Assembly (NCBI RefSeq): GCF_032854445.1
Contig: NC_088301.1
Location: 35,391,187 to 35,455,186 of the forward strand
Length of the DNA: 64,000 nt
DNA from: Liolophura sinensis
Taxonomy: Eukaryota > Mollusca > Polyplacophora > Chitonida > Chitonidae
Direction: 5' to 3'
Shown here: positions 13,977-52,920 of the stretch, in pieces
Layout of the letters: each line of letters starts with the position of its first letter
Position numbering within the stretch: position 1 is the stretch's first letter
The notes under the pieces: generated by a model
The model's database searches: none
Told to the model about the DNA's origin: nothing
Seen by the model: the letters and a program-made list of their open reading frames with translations, nothing else
Program-made: the position numbers and the translations under genes

Positions 13977-16784
13977 GGCCTGGTGCTTCTCTATGTCGTA
14001 ATCTACCTCAATTCATAAAATAATCACATTCTGATCATACATTTTATCTTTGGCATGATGCAATAAAGTTCCCGTACATATACCTGTGTATTTAGCTGAA
14101 GTTATGTGTATTTGGGTCGTACAAATATCCGAGACGGTGAGTGCATGTAATGTATTGACTTTGGCCTGAAGTGGTGTCAGCATTAACTGACACATTGTCT
14201 TTCTTTTGTGCACGCAGATACCAACAAGTCTATCACATACAGAGTAAAACCAGAGCAGTGGCGACAGTAGTAGTTAACAAATGGTGACACGTGACTGGTG
14301 AAATGTTGACAAATGCAAGGCCGTGGCAATAACCTTCAGACAGCAATGTCAACAATGACTTACAAAACGTAATGGTTAACTTTAGTGTTAAAGATTTGGG
14401 TACATCAGGGCGAGAATACTGAATGCCGTGAACTCATTTATTGAAAAATGATTACTTACAATTTTCATTTATAAAGCTATTTTCAGCATTTTTGATTATT
14501 CATGAATCTAAATCTCGCATCCGACATTCGTATGATAGTCGTAAACCATATAGGGGCGTGACAAGTGGATAAGCGCAAGACCAGTTTCCTAAACAACCTA
14601 AAACACCAGCTGTCAAAAGAATATCTAAAATAATATATAAATAAGCAAATTAAGTTGGTAACATAATATATGAGTCATCAGTTTTCAGTAATACAGGGAA
14701 GACAGTCGGTTATCGCTTGGCATGACATCCAATTCAAATTTCAACTCCCAAGTCCCTAGGTATCTCATTCACACTTTACTTACGGAATTTACAGTGAAAT
14801 CGCTTGATAGAGTATTATTGACACACTAGTTCTTTTTAATTAGAAATTGGTGACGTAGATTGAAATCATCACATTTTACACTGCATACTGAAACAAATGC
14901 AACAAGACGAGATACGTATGTACGTCATAGGGAAATACTTATGTCTGAACCTTGATAAAACCTTTGTTACAGCCAATGGTGGAGTACGGCCAGTTCAAAA
15001 CAGAAAAGAAAACAGGAAAATAACGTGTACATATCATTGTGATAGTGTGATCAAAATCAGTCAATCAGTCCGCTGTTTCTGACCAGTTGTCTTTCCGCCA
15101 ATAGCCCTTTCGTCCTGTTTGTACACAAATATGTGAGCTATTTCCCACTAAATCTTCTCTTTAAAATTCAGTTAAACTGACAGCTGACAGTAAGTATTCC
15201 TCACTCCTCGCTATATACACATTGTTTCAACTATATTTTCTATAATCACTGTATACACAGTGTACATAAACCGTAAGAGATATGGCAAAATCTTCACATT
15301 TCATGAATATTGTAGCTGTAATTTAGACCTGAATAAGGTTTCCCTAACTTGAAATGATTATTAATAATAACATAAGCATTTGTATCCAATCGCATTTAAA
15401 CATGGGTGGAAAACAATAGCTAATGAAATTCAACGACATATAGTCTTCTGTCTGTATTGACATTCCCACAGACACATATGATATTCTAGACACGATATAA
15501 ATTGAAACTTGAAGTACTAAAGTACATGAGCAGCTTTTTAGTGTCAACTTATGAACGTGTAGGTGTACGAGTAGTATAGTGCTTAACTTAGAATAAAGCA
15601 AAATTAGGGGACAAATATAAAGTAGAATACACTTTTACACTTTCTGTGTTCAATTTTAATGAATAAACAGCAATCATTATATTCCCTGTCAAATCGTATT
15701 CAGCTCGTTGAAGTTTCTCAGCAGATGACACATTATTAAAATCTCCTTTTGAAGGAGGGTTGGCGACAATTTTTACCTTATCAAACTACTGCCATTCCGA
15801 TGAAAAACACCATTCATATGCGGCAAATGTCAAATATAATCAAGGAATGCTCTATCACATCGACCTTATTCAGAGATGAAAAATGTCAAACCTAAATACG
15901 GGTGTGAGTAAGACAAATTTTATTGTTAATATTTGACTGTTCTGGTGATGATATGGGCCATTTGTTGGAAAGTTTACAAGGCGCTAGAGTGGAAATATCT
16001 CTTAAAAAGCATTTACTCATATTTACGATTTGAATTCGAAAGGAGTGTAAACTTAGTGACATACAGTGTCCATAACCGTGGAGCATATCTTGGCATCTTC
16101 TCAAAACGACGTTCAACACAAACCACCAAAGAACTTTGAAAGTATTTCAATGATGTTGGAAAGGCGCAAGAAATGTTCTAGACGAATAGATAAAATCAGT
16201 ATTCACATTGTGTATACATGCTGGTTTATAAGTTGTCGATAATCGAAATATGTACTCACACTCCTACCAAACTGAAATTGGTATACATTCAGGTATACTT
16301 CCTCTTCCAAAGCACTATTCGGTCACAATATTAAGTGAATAGATTAGTCAGCATATATGTGGAAAGAGCAAAAATTAAACTTTTTAGTCAGGAATTTTCA
16401 ATATATTTAAGATGTCCTAACGGAGCACGCAATAAATAAGTAAGGTGTGTTAATTCCTGGTTAAGATATGATCATTTAAGTTCTGAATGATACAGTAAAG
16501 TCGACACTATCTTACTTGTGAATACAATATTCTGCATTGGTTAACATGTTTGACTCCACGTGTTCAAGTTATTGGTCACAAGTCAGAAAAAAATGAAAGA
16601 GTGTGGCGTAAACCACTGAAAAAACAAAGGAAATCGGACATATAGAATCACATGATTTCCTATGTATGCATTTGTAATACTTGGGGTTTTACGTCGTGCA
16701 ATTTTTCAGTTATATGACGATGAGGAGTCATTAGGTGTGTGCACATATACTGTGCCTTCTTGTGGCAGCTCGAGTACATAGCGT

Positions 16785-17025
16785 TGAAGTGCTCCCGCCA
16801 CTGAAGTATCATGCCGAAGACAGTAGGCATGACACCTCACCGAGTCACAATTTACTGACACCTGTCCAACCATTCCTGTTTCGTGGCTCTAACCTCTCAT
16901 TGCTGAAGGCAAAGCTTGCTGCGACAAGTACAATTTTTAAAGTCTTTGGTATGAGTTGATCTGACTCCCAGGTCAAACTCCCGACTTAAAAGAAGTCACT
17001 CTAACCATAGGCTACCGATGCGGTC
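16785..17025 (-). mobile_element. Second tRNA-headed SINE-type repeat (family B)
   Basis: On the minus strand it starts ggaccgcatcggtagcctat with ggttagagtgac (A-box-like), then a B-box-like region (gggagtttgacctgggagtc), then a body with caaagactttaaaaattgta, gaggttagagccacgaaaca, gtgtcagtaaattgtgactc and cttcggcatgatacttcagt. The layout is again tRNA-like head plus body, but the body is different from family A. From memory, similar sequences recur in mollusc genomes. Only one copy is seen here. Confidence 0.6.
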
Positions 17026-17235
17026 CACATGATTTCGTTTTAAGATTCCTAGTGCATAACGAATACAATGAATGTCGGCAAACATGAATAGCGTAACTTT
17101 GGTGATTATACTTCGTACATTTTTGTCTGGAGTCAAATGTCAAAAACAGAAAGTCGGCTCTCGTTGAGATATTTGATATTTAAAACAGAAAAGTACTCAT
17201 GTAAACATGCATATTTTAAAAGTAAATGTGGTAAA

Positions 17236-17420
17236 TTCATTTATTTATTTATTTGATTGGCGTTTTATGCCGTTCTTAAAATATTTTATTTACACGACGG
17301 ATGCCAGGATTATGGTGGGAGAAAACCGGGCCTTGGGAAGCCCAGGGCCATCATCAGGTTGTTGCCAGACCTTCCCACGTACGGCTGGAGAGGAAGTCAG
17401 TAAGAGCTGGACCTGGTTGT
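17236..17420 (-). mobile_element. SINE-type repeat, family A, head missing
   Basis: Read on the plus strand it is the reverse of the family: tail (tttatttatttgattggcgt), cgacggatgccaggattatg, gtgggagaaaaccgggcc, ccttcccacgtacggctgga and gaggaagtcagtaagagctg. The tRNA-like head past 17420 is not recognisable. The overlapping open frames of 73 and 90 codons come from the repeat. Confidence 0.7.
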
Positions 17421-18792
17421 CGATTTGACCCATTATAACTCTGGCTTTTTCTGACAGGACAGTATTATTTTGGCGCATGGTGTCATTCCACATTTCGTAT
17501 ATAGGCATGAGTGTCTCGATCAGAGACAGCATGGCTCCAAATCGAATAACCACTGCGGTCATACATTTATTGGGTAATTTTGGCGACTAGTGTCTAATCA
17601 CCTTCATCAGATATGCCTACACCGATTGCTGGAAATACATTGATGTTGTTACACATAAATGGATCGCGCTTTGATAAGCATCATAATATTAAACTGTCAA
17701 AAACTTAACTTTCGCATTTTACCAGTCTTTTGGAACATGCGTTGAAAGCTATTTTCGAAATTGAAATGTCTATACGACATATCTTTGGCCAGATTGTGCT
17801 GCGTCAGTTTTCCGACTTATTTTAAATCCTTTGTAGATGGCTCTGTCTGGATATAATTTAGTCCATTAAGTGCAATACATGACAGATCCATCGAAAGGAC
17901 ACAGAGCTATTGGAAAGTCCACCTGAGTATGTCCCAGATGACATTGCCATTTAGCTAAATCTGTAGAGAGTCTGGCAGGGATACTGAGCTAGCCGAACAA
18001 CAGCTTTCAACACTGTAGTCGCCACTGTGCTTAACTCTCCTCGCTATACGTGGCAACATGATACTGCATTCGTAATGTCTTTACCATAATGGCATTTTGC
18101 TGGGTGACTGGTGGTATACTCCCTGCATGCTTCGTTACCATGATGGAGATCAGAGATTATTATCTCGGGTTGTGTGTTGTTTAGATCCGATTGTCCGAAT
18201 ATCAACAAATGCTGAGGAAAAGGTAACAAGTTTAACTATCGCCGCAGTCAACGTATGTTTGTCACATGACAGACAGTGGAAACAAAGGGCTATGGCGCTT
18301 CAGCTAGGGTATACCTCACATATGTAATCGTGAATCACGAACTATTTTTTCTTGCATTCCCTTGTTTGGAACACTACGCGTCAATACACAACATATTCCA
18401 TAACTCGTATTGACAATTTGTAGGGTCTGTTTCACGTCTAGTGACACTCGTCCACCGTACAACATAGCTACCTGCAACACAGCGCCTCGAGCTGTCAATA
18501 CCCACAATGTGCTCTCTTTTTGTCAATGCACTATCTGACCTAGCTCTGTTGCGGGGATACGTCAATAAATACTCGATGTAACCGTTTGTGTTTAGTGTTT
18601 GTGGGAGTTTTAGAACCTCCAGCATTCGGTCACACCTGTGCCGCCAATCTCGACTGACTGACTGAAACGGAATATGGCAATGGAACTTATCTCGTCATTA
18701 TATTCCACCTTTTCACAGATCCATCCCTGATTATTCTTATAGCTCATCAACATGCATGTAGATGTGCCATTGACCAACTCCAATGGTTAACA

Positions 18793-19035
18793 GGGGCCAG
18801 TGCGGCCTGTTAGTTAGCCTGCTAGCACAGCGCAATAAAAAGGTTTTAAATTAAGGTCAAGCTCACATAGGCTTCCTCTCCGGTCGTACGTGGCAAGGTC
18901 TGCAGCAACCTGCGGATGGTCCTTTTTTCACCTCGAGTTAACTTCCAATCCGGTTTTCTCGTATAATGCTGGTCGCCGTCGTATAAGTGAAATATTTTTG
19001 ATCATGGCGTAAAACACCAATCAAGTAAATAAACA
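18793..19035 (+). mobile_element. SINE-type repeat, family A, diverged copy
   Basis: The head reads gggccagtgcggcctgttag and then gcacagcgcaataa; the body has ggcttcctctccggtcgtac, ataatgctggtcgccgtcgt and aagtgaaatatttttgatca, and the tail ggcgtaaaacaccaatcaag with AT-rich ending. The middle is eroded where the B box would be. Confidence 0.7.
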
Positions 19036-22000
19036 TATTATTTAAATATATGCTTCCAATTCGTTGACTTGAACATTATTAACCTAGACGTATGATCGCC
19101 TTGCCTTGGTTGCAACTTGCATTCATTTACAAAGACAAATTGCTAAGTAAGGTAGAATAAAAGTGTGAGTGCGATACATATATTAAACAATGACTTATTA
19201 GCAGGCAAAACATTAGATGGCAACAATAGAAAGTACGGTAAAGATTTTATTCTCACTGATCATGTAAACTTAACATGATAGCAACTTAACCTCCTAACAC
19301 TATGGTTTAAGCTGAATTAGGTAAGAAAATAATCCAGTGATGTTAACTACAATATGTTAGAATATTATATATGTGTCAGTGGTGTTGGTCAAAAGGTGGC
19401 GATGTCATCACATTTAATAAAAATTACCTAAAACAATGCGAAGGGACGAAACTTCGGGGATTCGTCACACGTAACCGATGAAATCCGGCCTCATCTCAGT
19501 TTACCTCAGTTAAGGTTTTATTCCTAATGTCAAATTTTGCATTTCCGTGAAGTTTTGAAGAAGGTGTTACGTTTAGAGTGTTATGTATTAGAAAGGGAAT
19601 TAGTCTGTGGAGTGAGTCTTCATGGATTTACTTCGTCTTATTCAAAAAAGAAAAAATAAAATCAGTGACAATTGCGTGATAAGTATTTGGTCACACAATA
19701 CCTATAAAGTATGGACATTTGGCACTTTCTTGCATCAGGGTTTATTCTTCCACTTTACAACAAATCTTAAAATATAGGACGGAGAATGCCCGCTGGCTGT
19801 CAGGCTTGACCGAGAAATTGTTTATATAAAGGAATTACATCTTCAGACTTATGCTACGGTTATGAAGAATGAAGACATATGGGCCGTTGAGTTCAAGTAT
19901 TAAAGAAGACGTCACCACCCTATACCAAGCATTATCTCAGATGATGTAACTGTTAGTTGATAGTTACGAAATAATAAACATCCACTGTATTTATCCAATG
20001 CTTATTTTACATGGCAGTCAAAACTAGACTGACCTGAGTTAAAGCAACTTTGTAGTTATTGGGACACAAAGTGCTTTAAAGGTGTGTTTAAGTTGCTACT
20101 CTTTTTTTTTTGTTTTACTTGTACAGTTAGAATAGCATTGCCTGCAGTAAACTGACCAGAGGCCAGATTTCACCTGTTATGTGCATTTGACCATTTACCA
20201 ACTCAGCACACTGCAGTCCTTCATATTGTAATTATCGACTTAAAAACCCCAGCATGATTTGTACGAGTGATAGATAAATGCCGGAGTTTGGTACTTTTTA
20301 CACGTTCCTCATGACATTTGACACACTTAATTTGACTCATGGTCAAGTTACAGTCACGCATTGTGAAAAGTGAAGTCTTAACTAACTTAATTATTGGTGA
20401 ACACGAAAAAGTAGACATTAGAGCTGTATGGCACCGAATCATCTTGGAAGTATGGATTTGACATGCAACCAGCATCCTGATCCAATCTGGTTACCGTATA
20501 AAAGGTGGTGTCGTGAAGAATCTGCGTAATTTAAAATTTGAAATCCACGATCCTTCATCTGATTGTTAATATACAATCAGAGAGAAAGAGTCTATCCAAT
20601 GAGATGGCGCTCTATTTTTCTATTGTCGCTTATTTCTCATTACAGTATGCTAAAACGATTTTTTTTGTGAATTTGTGACCTCGAAAAGAAATCTATGTCA
20701 AGGTATCGATTTGGGACAAAAACGTGTGGTAAATCCCACCAAGAGGGTCACCGAAACAGCACAAGCGTATCGATGCATGACCTTTCTACGTGCAATCACA
20801 AATGATGCCCTAACCATGGTATCATGATACAAAGACTATATAATATTACATCCAGGCACTGATGAGCTCAGGATCCAATAATGTGATTACGTCTTGTGTA
20901 TAACAGGGAACCCTTGTGACCTATGTAGGTGTATTAATTTTGTGTTTATTGAACATTCACACACTTGCGAAGAGACCATTGACAGAATACTTAAAATTTT
21001 AACAACCTTAGAGACTGAAACGTGTTAATATTGAGTGAAACCAGTGCATGAATAGATTTCCTCGATATAGAAAAAAGCTGCACGATTTTCCTATCCAGTA
21101 TAAATTACTGACGTATATTTCAAGTATGCGTGTGATTTGTGAGCTCGTAACAGTTATCTTGGTGAAGTCTTTTTTATGCATACCTTCACCACGAAAAATG
21201 TTGTAATTTATCCGCTGTTAACAAAAGAAAAGTTTTCTGAAGTCACACCAAATTAAGTTTTTCTTTTATGACGTAGCTAAGGGTCTTGAATGAGTAAGCT
21301 ACTCAAATGAATTAAAACTGTAATATATTCTGTGTTTTTTTGTTCAGAAATGTTTGTGACCGTTACCAGACATGGGTTTGTTCTCCGTAGTTTACGCACC
21401 ACGTACGCCTTATGCCTTCGTGAACACACTTTTGTATAGTGGCACAGTGAAACCGTTTATGTTATGTTGAAAGTATAGAATACCTTTTGGAGCTGCTGAC
21501 CAATTTCCAAAACATGTTCAACACGAGCAACCAAAGGACTAAAAATGTATAAAGTCATGTAAAAGACTAGAAGAGAGAGTAAATTTAGAGAGGTGGCGAT
21601 GGTGTGACGGTAAATTGTCAAACATATTACCTTTCACAACCGACCACATCCGGTCAGTTTACTCCAAAATTAGGGATTTGTTCTCACTGGTTACATGTAT
21701 GCTTAAACAGTAAGAAAAAACAGGACCCATAGCACCATGTTTTAAGCAGCATATGGTAAAAAATGTAGCGATGATAGTGGCAGATTCTAAGTCGTCACTG
21801 ATAGAACTATACTCAGAATACTGTGTCATCACATTTAATATTCAATCGCATTTAACAAGGTACAGAGAAAAATATGGATTCGTCAAAAAGAGAAAAATCA
21901 AATACTATAGATAGAGTGAAAAACAACAACAACAAAAAAAAACAATCGCTTGCATATCTGCTTAACGGCAGGAGTTATTAGAGATGAGACTTGTCTTTTT

Positions 22001-22519
22001 CTGATAAGCATTTATGGATGAGTAACTTCGATGTAGTCTGAGAGAACATCAATCCTGGTAAAACGGTCAACCCACTCTTCTTGGTGTCCATGACGTATAT
22101 TGTGGTAGGTATAGTTATAGTTCAGTGAGGCCTTAAATATCTCAGCCGTTAGCATCATTCTGTTTCATTTACCTAACTCTGCTGAAGTTTGCTGTTACAA
22201 GAGAGAGTAAATGACATGTATATAGTGTAGGCTTAAATATAAGTACCTAAAGATGAACTAAATGAAATATGTACGAAAAATGTGTTTTTCTTCCCACCGA
22301 CAAAGATATTCAGCCATAAATCGGATCGTTTGGCGAACTGTCAATCAAGCACATGTACATGACGTTGATATTGTTGCAAATACGTCAACAGGATGACGCA
22401 CATAAGTTCAGTCTCATGATCTCACAATTACTCTAGCCATCAATGAAACGAACGTTACTGAGCGGCTTTCTATATCCACATACGGCAATGCTCATTAACC
22501 ATGACACATGCTTTAACTT

Positions 22520-22775
22520 ACGTATATGGTGGTTAACGTCTCAGCGCGGTGCAATGACCTAGGAGCCTCTTCACTAATGCGTGGCCGAGTCCAGCTCATG
22601 ATGGCTTCCTCTCCGGCCATACCTGGGAAGATCTGGCAGAATTCATCGGATGGTCGTGGGTTTCCACCTTTTTCTGACCGGTCTCCGCCCACTATAATGC
22701 TGGCCGCCATCGTATGAGTGAAATATTTTATAGTGCGGCTTAAAACACCAAATATATAAATAAGGAAATAAATAA
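22520..22775 (+). mobile_element. Full-length tRNA-headed SINE-type repeat (family A)
   Basis: A tRNA-like A box area (ggtggttaacgtctcagcgc) is followed by a B-box-like gtggccgagtccagc, then the family body (ggcttcctctccggcc, tggtcgtgggtttcc, ataatgctggccgcc) and the tail ending in gtgcggcttaaaacacc plus an AT-rich aataaata run. The body also occurs at 17236, 18793, 25755 and 36304. The pattern of pol III head, conserved body and A-rich tail is that of a SINE. Similar repeats are, from memory, common in mollusc and brachiopod genomes. Short open frames on both strands here are not genes. Confidence 0.75.
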
Positions 22776-25754
22776 ATATAGCTCGGGTCGAAACGGGAAG
22801 CCCGAAAAACCTAAGCGTCTATTGTGCACAGAATTTACCGATCGGTCTTAAGCATCTACAAATGGTAATGTTAATTAATTATCGGGCATGCATTAACTTT
22901 TATACTTTGGTATAGTCTGTTTGAACATCTTAATTTACATGAAGAGTTAAAGAGTCTAAAGCCATGGGGCCGATTCCACAAAGCCATTTCTGACTTAAGC
23001 CAAGATTTGAAATACCATTATAAAGTGTACTTTTGGACGTTTTGTACATTAGAATTTGATCATGAGCATGAACGCTACTCCAACACAAAAGTCTTAAAAT
23101 AAACTTGCAGTATCAAAATCTAAACATTTAAGACGAATTTTTTATTCATGGCTTTGTGGAATAGGTTCCTGGCCTTTTTAGATAGCCGGAGATGTCCTTT
23201 TCAGTAACTAAAATTAAAAATAGGTGCTTTCGAGTAGATACATAACTTTATAAAAGATTATATCTTGGAGACAGAGTAAAAATAGAACAGAGACGACGTC
23301 CTGACTGTTTATAAATGATGACATACATGTAAACGGTGAACCTATGCGTGAAAACAGACATTCCCATACCAACCGTCAATCATGTCCAGTGGACGCTCTG
23401 GGGCAATAAACGCGTGACCATTTCCCTTTAACGCCAACCAAAGAACTAAGAAAGTATATAAAGTGTGAATTTACAGGACGGAATCATGGAAAGCGAAGCA
23501 GTCAGCATGCAGTTTTCTGTGATGTTGGAAAGATGCTATTGATGTTCGAGGCGAATGAATGAAATCAGGATTCAAATCGTGTTCACCATGACAGTAAATA
23601 AGTTGTCAATACTCAAAAGATGTTTCTCATTTACGCTTTCCACCTTTTATTTATCTATGGCAAAACAATGAATACAGCTCCTATGCCCGAGTTAAGCTGA
23701 AATGGACACAGTATGAAGCAGTGCTTCATGCGCTTTGTCTGTATTTATTTACAAAAGAGTTGCTGTGATTGTAAAACTCAAGAAACTTACAGTGAAGGCT
23801 TTTGATGCACATAGTAACTAGGGTTACTATAGTGAATAGTAATCTTTGTGTTATAGTGCAACTGAACAAGGCTCTGTTGCTTTGACGTTTGTATAGCGGT
23901 TTTATTGAACACCAAGTAGTGATGATAATCCATCAATTACGTCTTTGTGAGGAATAGTGGTTTAGACAGTACAGAATTACCAGAGTGGAGATCTCCTTAT
24001 TCGGTACAATATATATGTGTGCGTGTATTTCTAGAGCGACCATTTGCCAGCGATACTACATTTGCATTTTATCTTACTTATTCTAAAGGAAATGCCCGTG
24101 ACATAGGCATATTCAATCAGTAACATTCTCTAGGTGCACCATGGAGTTCACTACATCACCACTTATCGGCTGATAACAGATAAAGCGGTGAATCCTTTGA
24201 GTTTCACGGTTATACACAATGTCGATTAACATGGATCATGGGGAGTACATGCAGCATGCTGACTCAGCTTTTTCTCTTGTGTCTTAATATATATACGATT
24301 TGTGGGCCCGTTACAAGCATAATAGGCACATATATATATACCATAATATTTATTGTATTTAAGTAATTCCGAACTAATTGTTTTCAATTTACTTTCTGTT
24401 TGTCTTTAAACATTGATACTAAACCTGTGGTGTGACATACGATTAGGACACCAATAACTGTCTGTTGGATATATCCCAGAGCAGTGGAGAAATAGGCCAT
24501 AGATAGATAAGCATGTGCACATTCCTTGCTGGCGTATTAAATACACTTTTGCCTACAAATGCATTCTCAAAATATGCTTCATGTTTAATGAACTCTACAT
24601 GCTGACGTTTATGGTTTATGAAAGTTTGTGGATGACAATAGAACTGTATGACACCGAACTGTATGCAGTAAGTGAGGTTTTGAGAATCTTAATGTAGGGA
24701 ATGGATTCAATGTGTAGGGATTCGATCTTGGCAATTAAATGCCGTATGTTTCATTGTTACAAAGCCATGAGTCCACACTTTGAAGAACAGCTTATTTGTG
24801 ATATTGAATTTGATTTTTCTTGATGGATGTTTCTTCAGTTGTTTTGTGAACCACCACATTTTCATCAATTTACCATGCAGGCATTTATAAACATTGCCAA
24901 CATTGCTGGTTTTCACAGGAGATTTGATTTGTTCATTTCATCCACACAATATATTCTGTAATTCTGTGGATCTACTATTTTATTATAACTTTTGATCAAG
25001 TGTATGTGTTTAGATTTTCAATCAGTTCACCTTTTGTGAATAGGAGTTATTTACAAATTAGTGCAAATAGTGGCTAAAAATGTTGACCGCAATATATGGA
25101 GATATCGTTCGGCATATTCTATTTTAGAGGGACAGATTTCTATGTCATGATCTTGTTAGCGCACTTTGTTTAGTATTAGATAGGTTTTGGTATTTACTTT
25201 TTAAAGATTTAATATATTTCTTTTGTTGTTCTTGGACGTCGTGATTCGGCAGCTTATTTCTGCTATCAAGCGAAATCTCAGAATGACATATCTCACGCAC
25301 CTGCTGAACTGATAGGTAATGAGATCTGTTCGTGAACTTCAGGGCGAATTTATAAAAGTCATGGCTCGAAAGATGTGCCTCGTAGTAAATAAAATTCCGC
25401 CATAGGGAAACCTGATGTTTTACGTCAGTACATACTTCAGCACACAAAAGCTGCACTCTTTAAACGTCGTGAAGCCCTTATTCATTACACTATTTTTTCA
25501 CTGGGCTGAAAACATAATGCTTATCTGCCTGGTTTATACGTGGTTGTGTACAGCCGGTTATATATCTACTTTCGTCTTCTATATATCTCGTAAGAATATA
25601 AGCCTATACATGTGTCAAGCTAGAATGAGGACCAAACCTCGCTCGCACTCAGCAATTGAATGTGGCTATAGATTTATACAAAGAACAAATTGTCTCTTTG
25701 GTGGTCATTAGCTATCATGATGTATGCTAGGAGTTTGGTCAATCGCAGGGAAAA

Positions 25755-25840
25755 CAGGACAGTGGTTTTCTTCCGATCTACTGGTATACGTGTGAAATAT
25801 TCTATGAAATGTGACTTAAAACCCCAGTGAAGCTATCCAC
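25755..25840 (+). mobile_element. SINE-type repeat, family A, tail fragment
   Basis: Only the 3' part can be matched: gtgtgaaatattctatgaaa followed by gtgacttaaaaccccagtg, equivalent to the tail (gtgaaatatt...ggcttaaaacacca) of the full copies. It is strongly diverged. Confidence 0.4.
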
Positions 25841-27234
25841 CCGATTGGCTAATTAAATGAAAGGGGAGATTGATCATTGGAAAAAATCACGGCTGTCTCC
25901 TATGTAATAGTTATTTGAGCACAATAATTCATTGTTTCGCGTAAATGCTGATATTTTTGTTAATTAGAGTAAAATTTAGTCCAAACTACCAGTATGTACG
26001 AAACAGTGCTAATGCAGCGCTGAGCATTATCCCAGTGAGTTGACTGCCTGTTCAGTTACGCGAACATAATGAACAAAAGTGCAGGAACTTTGACGGAGTG
26101 GACCCATGAGCTTAAACACAGGTATGGTCTAGCACAAGTGTAATGTGTTCAAAACATCAACTCTCAGTATATCACTATCATATAGTATACATTGCAATAT
26201 GGACAATCGTTTTATATATGGCATCAGTGAACTGAAACGTTATGTATATTTACATGGAGAGACGGAAACAGAAGTAACAGAAAACAAGCTTACAATTTGT
26301 GTTATTTAATCCATCAATTTTCATTTATATTTCACATTTTATAAACATAAATCATTTCAATGTTGTACTATGTACATCTAGTATGGACCCCAATACGGGG
26401 GCAAATATCAATTGCACGGATTGCAGCACGCTGTAATACCATCCCAGAAACAAAACACACATGCGTAGATTTTACACTTTTTCATTCATTAAACATTCCA
26501 TACGAGGTAAATTGATCCATAAGAAAACGTAAGAATAAACCAGATTTCGCCCAATGTCTTTAAAATCTATACATCTGATCCCGAAGTAAGTTTTAGTATT
26601 ATATAAGAAAACAGAAAAATACGTCACTATGACTATGAACATGATATCCAGTAGAATAAAACGACGTACTAATGAATCAACCACTAAACCATTAAATTTT
26701 GTAATAACAAATGAAGTCAAAGAAAAACAAATCATTATGAATGAATATCCAGTCGTTGCTTACGTCGTCATAATCTCCAGAAAACAGACGCTCATCTTAA
26801 AAACACAACCCTGAGATGCTTGAATTAAAAACAAAATGATGCCACAAAGCCATCAATTGACGGCGCCGTTTTGTTTGATTTTTCGCTTTTGTAAAATCTG
26901 GATGAAATAAAACTAACACTACTGATATCAATGACAATTCACACATTCCTTTCATTCTGCGCCGATTGCTCAGTTAGAGAAAATCGTCTTTTTCTCCGGT
27001 CATTCAGTATTTATACCTCTGTACATATATATATATTTATATATTTTATGCTAGTATACCGTATATAAAAAAATCTGACTTCAAAAGTTGTCCCACTCAA
27101 GACATCTGTCGACATAACAAAGATAAACGCAAATTGAAGCTTGGGTCATGAAATATCCAAAGAAGAAAGAGAGAGACTTACAGTGTCATTGTTTTCAAAT
27201 ATTATACCATCAACAAATGGAAATGATAAAAATT

Positions 27235-27305
27235 TAAAAACAACGACACATCATGAAAGAATTTAATATGGGAAGGCACTTGGCACTTTCAATCAGCTCT
27301 TTAAT
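27235..27305 (-). terminator. Possible polyadenylation region of TFAP2
   Basis: About 1.05 kb past the stop codon the minus strand shows ATTAAA at 27305-27300 and again at 27267-27262, the second followed by a G/T-rich stretch (gatgtgtcgttgttttt). No canonical AATAAA is seen on this strand between the stop and here. Transcript data would be needed to confirm it; the real 3' end could be elsewhere. Confidence 0.25.
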
Positions 27306-28349
27306 TATGGTTGCGCCAAAATCCCTCTATTGACATTACTGCCATGTATAGCCAAAACAGCACTGATAAACAAAATATGACCTCTCTCAACTGTTATATG
27401 ACACATTCTCTCAATCAGAAAAGTATAAAACTGGCAATTTCTCATTTCAGACAAAAGCTTACCTCCGTCGTATTAGGACAAAGTTACACTAAACATGTAA
27501 ATTACAAAGGTGAACTGTGTCTGTGTGGTTTTAGAAACCATAGTTATATTAAGAGAAGCACTGAAAGCATGAAGTTGTGATAATCCATATTTCATGATAT
27601 TAACTGCTTACACATAGCCACATATATGCATTAACTGAAACATGGTAAGCCAACTAGCGGAATGCACAGCGTAATGTAATGAAGCACAAGTATATGCTGA
27701 CGCTGACCTATCCACAAACGTTATGCCGGGACTACACTAAATGATATAAAATTCTACACTGAAGATGCTTCAATGCAGAAATTTAACTGTCCCTAAATAT
27801 TTTACAAGAAAATGCATGCATGTGTTGCGAGACATGTCAAATAATTATTTCAAGGGTTATTTGCAAATGATAATATTCTTATGGAATGATTCTTGAAAGT
27901 GCAACGGATAAAAACACGTTTACCTACATTACAAATGTAACAATGACGTAGACAGCACACTCAGGCTTTGTCACACATGTACGGGTGACGTAGAAAACAC
28001 TATGATGACAATGCAGGTAAAAATCTCCCACCGCTATCAAACAGGAACGGTAGACCAAGTGACTATTTTTGATGACGGAAATACTGTTGGAGAAACCGAC
28101 GTGTCGAGTCGATGCGAGACAATATGGTTCCACAGCTCCTGAGTAATAAGGTGTCCTTCTGTCACACATGAACTGTAAGCTGCGTGTCCCAGATATCGCA
28201 CAAGCAGTTAAAGTCAATTGAAACAATAAAAACAAAATCTTCCCTATCGTCTAGATCTGTAAATTTTATGTCCAGAATAGGTCTGGAATCGCACGGCACC
28301 TCCGACACATCTTTTTGTCTTAACTGTTTACTTTCCCCCTAATATGGCG

Positions 28350-52920
<24,571 letters not shown>

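Larger units (their letters stand above)
19036..28349. other. Sequence downstream of the TFAP2 stop; 3' UTR then intergenic
   Basis: The part nearest the stop codon should contain the 3' UTR. Otherwise it is AT-rich, with two family A repeats listed separately and no supportable gene. Open frames of up to 103 codons (for example 25145-25456 and 27924-28235, minus) show no motif and are probably accidental. Confidence 0.6.

Noticed and set aside
17207-17562. Open frames of 73 and 90 codons
   Set aside because: They overlap a family A repeat; the peptides derive from it.
22513-22717. Open frames on both strands at 22.5-22.7 kb
   Set aside because: They lie inside a family A SINE-type repeat.
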